DNA from: an uncultured Phascolarctobacterium sp.
Lineage (GTDB): Bacteria > Bacillota > Negativicutes > Acidaminococcales > Acidaminococcaceae
Direction: 5' to 3'
DNA length: 64,000 nucleotides
Assembly: GCF_900770955.1 (NCBI RefSeq)
Contig: NZ_CAAGLX010000014.1
Span: forward strand, 91,911-155,910
The translations under genes and the position numbers were made by a program. The stretch's first letter is position 1. Each line of letters begins with the position of its first letter. Below the pieces are notes generated by a model. It searched no databases and had not been told where the DNA came from. It was given only the letters and a program-made list of their open reading frames with translations. This document shows positions 32,992 through 38,842 of this stretch, in pieces.

Positions 32992-33532
32992 ATTGGTAGA
33001 CCTTGACGGACTTAAATATTTTTATGGCAAGATTAAGGCAATGTTAGCGCTAAAGGCTGATGATAGTGCGGTGGTTAAATCTGTAAACGGCACTACTCCC
33101 GATGCTAGCGGTAATGTAAGCGTAACCGTTGGCGGTGGCGGTGTCAGCACTGATACAGCTAATACATGGACAGCAGCGCAGACGTTTATAATTACAAAGC
33201 AAAATACGGAATTTTCCATAAGCAGCACTATAACACCAACAGCGTCAAGCATTTTTTGCTATGTTAATGGTAATATTACACTTGATTTGAACACTATCGC
33301 CGCACAGGTCGCGGAGGGCGAAACGATGATTTTCAGAGCTTATCTGCTATGTAGTGGCGACGGTCAATATACGCTTACTGTTAAATCACCAGCCATTGCG
33401 TTACTTTATACAGGCGACCCAGTTGATTATGCAATTAGCAAATGGGGCACAATATTAACAGCATATATTACCAATCCAACCGGAAATAGCCAACCATTTG
33501 TAATTTTAAATACATCAAAAGTGGGGTTATAA
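32984..33532 (+). CDS. Phage fibre/appendage protein
   Basis: The 182-residue protein starts MAKLVDLDGLKYFYGKIKAM, a baseplate-binding head seen in many gut-phage fibres, followed by VNGTTPDASGNVSVTV and a beta-rich C-terminus. ATG 32984 overlaps the upstream gene by 8 bases with GGAGGTGATG upstream. Confidence 0.75.
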   Translation: MAKLVDLDGLKYFYGKIKAMLALKADDSAVVKSVNGTTPDASGNVSVTVGGGGVSTDTANTWTAAQTFIITKQNTEFSISSTITPTASSIFCYVNGNITLDLNTIAAQVAEGETMIFRAYLLCSGDGQYTLTVKSPAIALLYTGDPVDYAISKWGTILTAYITNPTGNSQPFVILNTSKVGL

Positions 33533-33536
33533 AACC

Positions 33537-34037
33537 ATGATTACAACATATACGTACAAATCTATAACATACTCAACAATACACGATTTATCTTACGCTT
33601 TAGCACACAACGGAGTGTTTATCCCGCTCTCTGTCAGCAATGATGATTTAATCGAATTAGGCGTGGAAATCGTACGGACAGCAGAGCCGATTGAAAATAT
33701 CCGCGCTCGCAAAATTATTGAACTGAAGCGTCAGCGAGATGACGCAGAGGTTGAGCCTATTGCGTATGGCGGTTATCTCTACGATTACGACAGTCAGGCG
33801 CGCGACCGTATAGCAGCCGCGATAATTGCGCTCGATGTACAGGGCGAGGGCGCCAAAATCAGCTGGACCACGGCAGACAATGAGGATGCGTTGGTTACGG
33901 CTCAGGACCTGCGTATGATTATTGCTTCCGTGGCTGCGAGGTCAAATTCCTTGCACATAGCGTACAGAACAGCTAAAGCAAAAGTGGCAACTGCGGAAAC
34001 TGCAGAAGCAATTGATGCTGTGACGTTTGAAGTTTAA
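33537..34037 (+). CDS. DUF4376 fibre-associated protein, copy 2
   Basis: The 166-residue paralogue of the gene at 29672 shares YGG-YLYDYDSQARDRIAAA and WTTADNEDALVTAQDLRMII. The N-terminus is different, suggesting partner specificity. The presence of two copies suggests that a second fibre cassette was acquired. Confidence 0.78.
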   Translation: MITTYTYKSITYSTIHDLSYALAHNGVFIPLSVSNDDLIELGVEIVRTAEPIENIRARKIIELKRQRDDAEVEPIAYGGYLYDYDSQARDRIAAAIIALDVQGEGAKISWTTADNEDALVTAQDLRMIIASVAARSNSLHIAYRTAKAKVATAETAEAIDAVTFEV

Positions 34038-34056
34038 TTTATAGGGGTGTAGTGAA

Positions 34057-34395
34057 ATGATAGAACAGTCTTTAGACGCGGCGTTGAACTCTATTATCAA
34101 CGTCATATCCGGTTGCGTAATAACGTTGCTTATTACTATGTACCGACAGAAGAAGAAACAAAATGATGCGTTGAAAGCGGGACTGCAAGCGTTGCTGCGT
34201 GACAGAATTATCCAGGCTTATAATCATTATGTCCAGGATAAAGGTTGGATACCAATCTATGCAAAAGAAAGCATTGATGCCTGCTATAAGAGTTACGAGG
34301 CGCTGGGGGACAATGGCGTGATTGACAACCTGATGCAGCAGCTCAACGAGCTACAAAACTACCCGCCAAAAAATCGAGGTGAAGATGATGCGTAA
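34057..34395 (+). CDS. Holin-like/accessory membrane protein
   Basis: The 112-residue protein has one N-terminal membrane helix (SIINVISGCVITLLITMY, residues 11-28) and a helical cytoplasmic part with YKSYEALGDNGVIDNLMQQL, a pattern common in lysis cassettes of Firmicutes phages. ATG 34057 has AGGGGTG upstream. It overlaps the next gene by 8 bases. Confidence 0.65.
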   Translation: MIEQSLDAALNSIINVISGCVITLLITMYRQKKKQNDALKAGLQALLRDRIIQAYNHYVQDKGWIPIYAKESIDACYKSYEALGDNGVIDNLMQQLNELQNYPPKNRGEDDA

Positions 34396-34642
34396 GCTGC
34401 TGAATATGCTAAAAAAGGACGATACTGCTTATAGTGTGGGCAGGGTATGCGCTGTGATTGGCTTTGCCGTATGGGTAATGGTTACTTTATGGCTTGCATT
34501 TTTCGCTCGCACTTGGGGCAACTATGAGAGTTGCACACTTGGTATGGTGGCGCTGCTGTTGGTGCAATTGGGGAACAAGGCTATTGAGACGAGAGCCTTC
34601 AAAATCTCAAACGATGAGCGAAGAACTCAACAAAACAACTAA
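34388..34642 (+). CDS. Holin-like protein
   Basis: The 84-residue protein has two hydrophobic segments (VCAVIGFAVWVMVTLWLAFF and LGMVALLLVQLG) with a charged, polar C-terminus, as expected for a holin that opens the inner membrane. GAGGTGAAG precedes ATG 34388. It is directly followed by the endolysin. Confidence 0.7.
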   Translation: MRKLLNMLKKDDTAYSVGRVCAVIGFAVWVMVTLWLAFFARTWGNYESCTLGMVALLLVQLGNKAIETRAFKISNDERRTQQNN

Positions 34643-34664
34643 AATCTAAAAGGAGCTGATTACT

Positions 34665-35033
34665 ATGTTAACTGAACATTTTGCTGAGAATGAATTTGCG
34701 TGCCGTTGTTGCGGCACGCTGCCTACTACAGGTATCAGCATGGCATTGCTGTTAGGACTGGAGCGCCTGCGCCTGCGCATCGGCAGACCGATTAACATCA
34801 GCAGCGGCTATCGTTGTCCGGATCATAATCGCGCTGTGGGAGGCGTGTGGAACAGCCAGCATGTCAAAGGCACTGCTGCAGATATTTATGTTGACGGCAT
34901 GGACGTGCGTGAGCTGGCCAATATCTGTAAGCAGATTTTCGATGGCGTGGGCACCTATGTTGACAGTGGTTTTGTGCATGTGGATATGCGCGAGGGTGGT
35001 GCTGTTCCAGGATACTTTACTTGGGAGGGCTAA
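34665..35033 (+). CDS. Endolysin, peptidase M15 (DUF882-like)
   Basis: The 122-residue protein has the M15_3 motifs: NISSGYRCPDHNRAVGG, SQHVKGTAADIYV (zinc His and Asp) and GFVHVDMR (second zinc His). It cleaves stem peptides of peptidoglycan. No cell-wall-binding domain or signal peptide is present, so export depends on the holin. AAGGAGCTGA precedes the ATG. Confidence 0.9.
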   Translation: MLTEHFAENEFACRCCGTLPTTGISMALLLGLERLRLRIGRPINISSGYRCPDHNRAVGGVWNSQHVKGTAADIYVDGMDVRELANICKQIFDGVGTYVDSGFVHVDMREGGAVPGYFTWEG

Positions 35034-35034
35034 G

Positions 35035-35433
35035 ATGTGCTTAAAACAATATTGCGTAATTACTGTAGCTACATTGTGCTTGCTGTGCTGTGCCTCTGCA
35101 TCGGCGGCATCATCGGTTACAACCTACACAATGACGGCAACGGAGATGGCAGCACTCGACAGCAGGTTGAGTCTGCTGCAGCAGCAAACCAAGAGCACCA
35201 AGCAAGCGCTGGCAGAATCACAAGCAGCGCTGAGCGCATCGAAAGCGGAATTGAGCAAGCTCAAGACGGAATCAATAAAGCTACAGATAGAGCTGCAAGC
35301 TCAGAGCAGCTTATTGGAGAGTGCCAACAAATCCTTGCAGGCATCCGCGCGCGAGGAGAAGCGCATTAAAAGACAGCGGCTGCTTTGGCAGATTATTGCC
35401 GGCGGAATGGTAGTGGCACTAGTAAAGCAATAA
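35035..35433 (+). CDS. Spanin-like secreted coiled-coil protein (overlapping frame)
   Basis: The 132-residue frame starts two bases before the other spanin-like gene and runs through it in a different frame. It has a signal sequence (residues 1-25, VATLCLLCCASASAAS), a long coiled coil (about 35-110, LAESQAALSASKAELSKLK) and a hydrophobic end (LLWQIIAGGMVVALV). No canonical lipobox is clear. It extends 64 bases beyond the other frame with the hydrophobic end, which supports its being real. Confidence 0.55.
   Translation: MCLKQYCVITVATLCLLCCASASAASSVTTYTMTATEMAALDSRLSLLQQQTKSTKQALAESQAALSASKAELSKLKTESIKLQIELQAQSSLLESANKSLQASAREEKRIKRQRLLWQIIAGGMVVALVKQ
35037..35369 (+). CDS. Rz-like inner-membrane spanin (overlapping frame)
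   Basis: The 110-residue frame from GTG 35037 has an N-terminal membrane helix (YIVLAVLCLCIGGIIGYNLH) and a coiled-coil tail ending SSEQLIGECQQILAGIRARG, as in Rz-type spanins. Spanins disrupt the outer membrane after endolysin action. It shares its ribosome site with the overlapping frame 35035. A diderm host would need such proteins. Confidence 0.6.
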   Translation: MLKTILRNYCSYIVLAVLCLCIGGIIGYNLHNDGNGDGSTRQQVESAAAANQEHQASAGRITSSAERIESGIEQAQDGINKATDRAASSEQLIGECQQILAGIRARGEAH

Positions 35434-35448
35434 TTAAATAAAAATTAA

Positions 35449-35487
35449 AAGCCTACGAGTAAAAATTAACTCGTAGGCTTGTTTTTT
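35449..35487 (+). terminator. Terminator of the late operon
   Basis: A perfect 12-bp stem (AAGCCTACGAGT/ACTCGTAGGCTT, loop AAAAATTA) and GTTTTTT follow the lysis genes. Confidence 0.88.
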
Positions 35488-35530
35488 ATCAAAATTCATG
35501 AAAATAATGCTACAATATCATGAAAAAATA

Positions 35531-35559
35531 TTGACAAATTCAAAATAATGTGCTATAAT
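35531..35559 (+). promoter_or_regulatory. Perfect consensus promoter of microprotein unit B
   Basis: TTGACA (35531-35536), 17 bp, TATAAT (35554-35559), identical in elements to unit A; the -10 is preceded by TG for an extended -10. Confidence 0.85.
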
Positions 35560-35584
35560 TAAAGCATAGAGAGGAGGGAAAGAT

Positions 35585-35668
35585 GTGGACAAAGATAAGT
35601 GGCTGAACCTGCTGACAGCGATAATCAACTTAGCAACCGCAATTATCCTGTACAGCAAGGCTCAGTAA
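35585..35668 (+). CDS. 27-residue membrane peptide (unit B, gene 1)
   Basis: GAGGAGGGAAAG precedes the GTG at 35585. The peptide MDKDKWLNLLTAIINLATAI plus ILYSKAQ is one amphipathic-to-hydrophobic helix. It is the positional counterpart of the peptide at 12395; the sequences share only the general layout. Confidence 0.6.
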   Translation: MDKDKWLNLLTAIINLATAIILYSKAQ

Positions 35669-35674
35669 GCATCC

Positions 35675-35696
35675 GGGAGAAGCGAATGCTTCTCCC
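35675..35696 (+). other. Hairpin in unit B
   Basis: A perfect 9-bp stem (GGGAGAAGC/GCTTCTCCC) with loop GAAT lies between gene 1 and gene 2, as in unit A. There is no T tail. Confidence 0.6.
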
Positions 35697-35733
35697 AAAC
35701 CAAAATCTTGGTTCAATTACAGTGTACCACATC

Positions 35734-35817
35734 ATGATAATTATGGCAAGAATTACGACTATTATCAGCGTAGTAGCTTTTATTGTAGCTGTTGCAGCAT
35801 TAATCAAATGGAGTTGA
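35734..35817 (+). CDS. 27-residue membrane peptide (unit B, gene 2)
   Basis: MIIMARITTIISVVAFIVAV plus AALIKWS forms one membrane helix. The stop codon lies a few bases before the gene-3 start. Counterpart of 12564. Ribosome site weak. Confidence 0.45.
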   Translation: MIIMARITTIISVVAFIVAVAALIKWS

Positions 35818-35822
35818 GCAAA

Positions 35823-36023
35823 ATGACAGAAGAAAAAACAACTTGGGGCGGCGCGCGTGCTGGTGCTGGCAGAAAATCCTTGGGCGGCAAAATGCGTTCT
35901 TTGCGCATGACAGATTTTGAGTACGATTTCGTGCGGGATGCGTTGAAAAAAATACGTGCTGGCGTGGAAACACTGGATGTAGCAGCGTATCGCACAGAGT
36001 GGAAACCGAAAGAAAAGGATTAG
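35823..36023 (+). CDS. GARAGxGRK-motif small protein (unit B, gene 3)
   Basis: The 66-residue protein shares TTWGGARAGAGRK with gene 3 of unit A and then diverges (LRMTDFEYDFVRDALKKIRA), keeping the strand-helix pattern. ATG 35823 has GGAG 9 bases upstream; 35808 is a possible alternative. Confidence 0.65.
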   Translation: MTEEKTTWGGARAGAGRKSLGGKMRSLRMTDFEYDFVRDALKKIRAGVETLDVAAYRTEWKPKEKD

Positions 36024-36056
36024 GTTTTACTCTGGAGGGGTTTTCAAAAATAAAAT

Positions 36057-36086
36057 AAGGCTCGGCTAGACACCGGGCCTTGTTTC
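36057..36086 (+). terminator. Terminator of unit B
   Basis: A 9-bp stem with one wobble (AAGGCTCGG/CCGGGCCTT, 7-nt loop) is followed by TGTTT. Confidence 0.7.
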
Positions 36087-36180
36087 TGATATTATGTTGT
36101 TACAACTACATAATTATAGCATAAACTAGGAAGCAAGAGAGTACAATCGGTTAATCACTATATTGCGGTCAATATAATTT

Positions 36181-36198
36181 CGAGTCCGCGGCACCAAC
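36181..36198 (+). other. Possible attR: tRNA 3'-end-like sequence
   Basis: The bases 36178-36196 (TTCGAGTCCGCGGCACCA) end in CCGCGGCACCA, which matches the acceptor end plus CCA of a leucine-type tRNA (5' GCCGCGG). The T-stem strand expected between the T-loop and the acceptor is missing, so this is not a tRNA gene but could be the attachment core left by integration into one. A host-type terminator follows at 36241. The prophage genes end just before it. Confidence 0.35.
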
Positions 36199-36240
36199 AT
36201 AAATTTTGTTTATGTTGGAACAATATATAGAATGAAAATG

Positions 36241-36274
36241 CTGATTGAACTTGCAGAAGTCAATCAGTTTTTTT
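36241..36274 (+). terminator. Terminator after the putative attachment site
   Basis: An 8-bp stem (CTGATTGA/TCAATCAG, 11-nt loop) and seven T. It could be the original terminator of the tRNA used for integration. A separate perfect 10-bp hairpin without T tail lies at 36194-36218. Confidence 0.7.
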
Positions 36275-36295
36275 GTGGTTAAATTCACAGCCTAT

Positions 36296-36424
36296 TTATT
36301 TCAAAAATATATTCATCATGAACCCACCAACAATCACAAAAGCTAAGGCGACAAAGATGTACAGTGAAATTACAATGACTATCAATTTTACAATAAGGTA
36401 AATAGTGTGAATAAATTCTCTCAC
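36296..36424 (-). CDS. 42-residue membrane protein
   Basis: A GTG at 36424 with AAAAGGAGAG upstream opens a frame for MREFIHTIYLIVKLIVIVIS then LYIFVALAFVIVGGF, two adjoining hydrophobic stretches. It lies outside the presumed prophage end, on the opposite strand. Function unknown. Confidence 0.5.
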   Translation of the reverse strand: MREFIHTIYLIVKLIVIVISLYIFVALAFVIVGGFMMNIFLK

Positions 36425-36488
36425 AATAATCTCTCCTTTTCTTTTGTTGTTGTCTATATTATAGCATATTTATTTAAAGGAGCATATT

Positions 36489-36737
36489 ATGGCTGGAAAA
36501 TAAAAAGACCTTTATGTGAAAAGAAATCATAATCAGTATCAACCAGCAAGCGGCAGTTGGGAAGCAAGAGCATCAGAACTGAACAATATGTCTGGAGGTG
36601 CAATGCAGCAGGGGTAAACTGCTGGCAATGGCGCACTTGGTGGCGATATGGCAGCAAAGGGCGTTAAGAATATTGCTAAACGTGCGACACTTGGTTGGCA
36701 GGAAAGCATGGGTGGCGGAAGAAAACGTTATCACTAA
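36489..36737 (+). pseudogene. Degraded frame with three in-frame stops
   Basis: After AAAGGAGCATATT, the frame reads MAGK-stop, then VKRNHNQYQPASGSWEARAS ... GGAMQQG-stop, then GALGGDMAAKGVKNIAKRAT ... GGGRKRYH-stop. The open stretches have normal composition, so this is a decayed gene, perhaps the 5' part of the next fragment. Confidence 0.5.
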
Positions 36738-36738
36738 A

Positions 36739-37851
36739 GCAGTCATTGATAAACTTACTCAAAAAGATAAAGGAGAATCAAACTATGGCAAAGAGTGGGC
36801 GAAAGAAGCCGCAAACAAACAAACTGGGCAGCCTGCGACCGCTAGAAATTCCGAAGCAGAGCAAGCCGAAGCCGAACACGCTCCCGAATCTCATCAAGAT
36901 GAAGTAAATAAAAAAGCCCCTGCATTAGCAGAGGGATATACTACTGAAAGCGGTAGAAGTTTGGCTGAAGCTGATGAGAATGAGTTTATTCTTCATAAAG
37001 GCGAGAAGAACTTCGGAGAGATTAGCAAAGAAGTTAGTGCTGCAAGTGGCGGAGAGTTGCCGCGTGGCTATATTCGGTTGAAAGTTGGCAATGAATATCA
37101 AGGATTAATTCATGAAAAAAAACATGAGCTAGAATCTCTTCAGGCTGGGTATAACTCTATTGAGGATATGATTTATGATGTATGCCAAAATTTTGATAGC
37201 ATATATAAACGACCTTTGAAAGAAGGGCAGAAGCGAGACACTTATATCCTTGTGAAGTTTGGGAACAAAGAACAAAATGCAAAAAAACGCTGTTTCTCCA
37301 ATTTATTTTGAATTACAGGAGGACGGACGTGGTGGTTACTATGTAATTGTTACTTCCATCTCGAAAGGTGACAAGAGTTTACGAAGAGAATTAAAAAAAG
37401 AAACACTCGTGTACAGCAGACCGGGCTTAGATTCTGCCGCTACTTCCAACGGTAGCGCGGTTTCAACCCAAGGCAACAATAATGTTGGAGTTACTCAAGG
37501 GCGGCTCCCTACATCCGATACAACGAGTGCTTCTGTTAATTCAAGTGTAGCACAGCCAGCGGAGAATGTCAAAAAACTCAATCTCCCTAAAGGTACTACC
37601 GCTGAAGTATCAATCGTAGGCGATAACTCTAATATTATTCAAGTTAAGTTTAACGGCGAACAAGGCAAGAGATGTCATATAGAAGCCAGAATTGTGCGTC
37701 CGGCAGTCCGCTAGCAATAGTCGTGCCGATATTAAGGGTACAAGCTTGGAATCGTATGGTACTTGGCATAGTGACAACGGTCAATATTTGGATTTAATTG
37801 CTAAATACACTCGTTTGGAAAACGAATTCGATGTAAGCAATGCTTATGGTT
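36739..37851 (+). pseudogene. Frameshifted phage-type protein with nuclease-like C-terminus
   Basis: Three consecutive frames read as one protein: 36739-37280 (a Glu/Ala-rich linker, then EGYTTESGRSLAEADENEF and GLIHEKKHELESLQAGYNSI), then after a run of seven A (37285-37291) a +1 frame (KNAVSPIYFELQEDGRGGYY ... LVYSRPGLDS) to about 37714, and a third piece (SRADIKGTSLESYGTWHSDN) to 37851. The HxxxH-type helix and beta-rich end resemble the PBECR (barnase/EndoU/colicin-like) domains on large phage proteins, a tentative match. One base inserted in the A run explains the first break. Confidence 0.5.
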
Positions 37852-37926
37852 AATTGCATTGCGTAAGGTATTGATTTGAAAAGCAATAGGCATAGCAGAA
37901 TAATTAATTTATACTGTAAAAATAAA

Positions 37927-37964
37927 GGTTGACGCTTCGCATTTACGCAAGGCGTCAGTCTTTG
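37927..37964 (+). terminator. Terminator, family T1 copy 1
   Basis: GGTTGACGC ... GCGTCAGTC with a conserved inner TTCGCATTTACGCAAG and a weak T tail. Near-identical copies lie at 40230 and 46542. Confidence 0.65.
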
Positions 37965-38038
37965 TTATGTGGGGAGTGAATGATGAAAAAATATTGGTCT
38001 GCAGATGTTGTTTATATAAAGCTTTTAATTAAAAGAAA

Positions 38039-38578
38039 TCAAACATTAGTGCCGAGCTCGTAAGCCTCCTGCAGCTTACTGCTGCCGCTTATTTCGCCTG
38101 CAGCAGTAACTCCGCCGCAGAAAAGACTGCCGGCTAATTTAGCCTTTTCGAAGCAGTCAATCCAGCCGGTTAAGCCTGCCAGCGCACGCTCTGGGGTATA
38201 GCTGCCGTTGTCTGCAGCTGTTGCCAGGAAGTATACCTCACGGAATTTATAATCCTTAGGAAACATGGAATTCATACGGTCAATCAGCACCTTCATCTGA
38301 CCGGCCATTTCATAATAATAGATAGGCGTTGCCCAAACAACTACGTCGGCATTCAGCACAGTCTCGGTGATAGGCAGAGCATCGTCGTTAAAAATGCAGT
38401 GCCCCTTGCTTTGACAGGCCAGGCAGCCTATGCAGAAGGCAATGCTTTTGCCCTTCAGCGAGATATATTCAACCTCATGGCCTGCGGCTTCTGCGCCTTT
38501 GACGAATTCCTTGGCTAAAGCCTCGGAGTTGCTGTTTGCTCTTAAACTTGTGGAAATAACTACAATCTTTTTAGACAT
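38039..38578 (-). CDS. NADPH-dependent FMN reductase / flavodoxin-fold protein
   Basis: The 179-residue protein begins KKIVVISTSLRANSNSEALA (FMN phosphate loop), has CIGCLACQSKGHC near residue 49, then VVVWATPIYYYEMAGQMKVL and DRMNSMF, as in multimeric flavodoxin WrbA-like or iron-sulfur flavoprotein reductases. It transfers electrons in the cytoplasm. A fragment of a close relative's C-terminus remains at 43897-43983. Confidence 0.85.
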   Translation of the reverse strand: MSKKIVVISTSLRANSNSEALAKEFVKGAEAAGHEVEYISLKGKSIAFCIGCLACQSKGHCIFNDDALPITETVLNADVVVWATPIYYYEMAGQMKVLIDRMNSMFPKDYKFREVYFLATAADNGSYTPERALAGLTGWIDCFEKAKLAGSLFCGGVTAAGEISGSSKLQEAYELGTNV

Positions 38579-38656
38579 TTGTTATCCATCCTTTCCTTTG
38601 ACTAATTTCCTGATGTCTCTAGTATAATACCTGGAGTGTGGTCTAAGTCAAGAGGT

Positions 38657-38773
38657 ATGTTTTCACGCCGTGGCTTCAATATTGACAGCCTGGCTGTAGG
38701 CACGACGCAAAACCCGGAGTTTTCGCGTATGACGGTGACGATGGGATTCAGCCTGCCGACAGCATTATTCTAA
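38657..38773 (+). pseudogene. Fragment of acetolactate synthase small subunit (ilvN-like)
   Basis: Thirty-eight codons read MFSRRGFNIDSLAVGTTQNP and EFSRMTVTM before running out, which matches the conserved N-terminal ACT region of IlvN/IlvH (intact gene at 52021: RRGYNIDSLTSGSTKDPEYA). It is closer to a different IlvN type than to the local gene. About 40 bases upstream (38600-38651) resemble 54303-54350 after ilvB, including TATAATAC. Confidence 0.8.
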
Positions 38774-38782
38774 CCGCCAAGA

Positions 38783-38826
38783 TTGACAATAATGATTAGA
38801 ATGGTTAGAATATGGGTAGAATAGAA
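38783..38826 (+). promoter_or_regulatory. Promoter with TTAGAAT repeats
   Basis: TTGACA (38783-38788), 17 bp, TAGAAT (38806-38811). The spacer and -10 lie within repeats of the form TTAGAATGG / TTAGAATAT / GTAGAATAG / GTAGAATGA, 9-12 bp apart, ending at the start codon of the AlbA_2 gene. They are probably operator sites for that regulator or another. Confidence 0.6.
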
Positions 38827-38842
38827 CTGAGGAGTGAGTAGA

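Noticed and set aside
32299..33532. Variable repeat of a diversity-generating retroelement in the fibre tips
   Set aside because: No reverse transcriptase gene or template repeat is present in the window.
34861..35433. Longer version of the spanin-like frame starting inside the endolysin gene
   Set aside because: The upstream part overlaps the endolysin and has no ribosome site; the ATG at 35035 has the signal sequence directly after it.
12849..36152. GAGTACAATC near both 12849 and 36143 as attachment repeats
   Set aside because: Ten bases is too short, and 12849 lies inside the prophage between early and late genes.
36160..36198. Complete tRNA gene at the prophage end
   Set aside because: No D arm, anticodon arm or T-stem partner strand can be folded; only the 3' end is present.
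36598..36738. Upstream extension of the nuclease-like pseudogene
   Set aside because: In this frame the residues (MQCSRGKLLAMAHLVAIWQQ) do not fit the next part, while the neighbouring frame carries the decayed GGAMQQG sequence; a frame mix is more likely.
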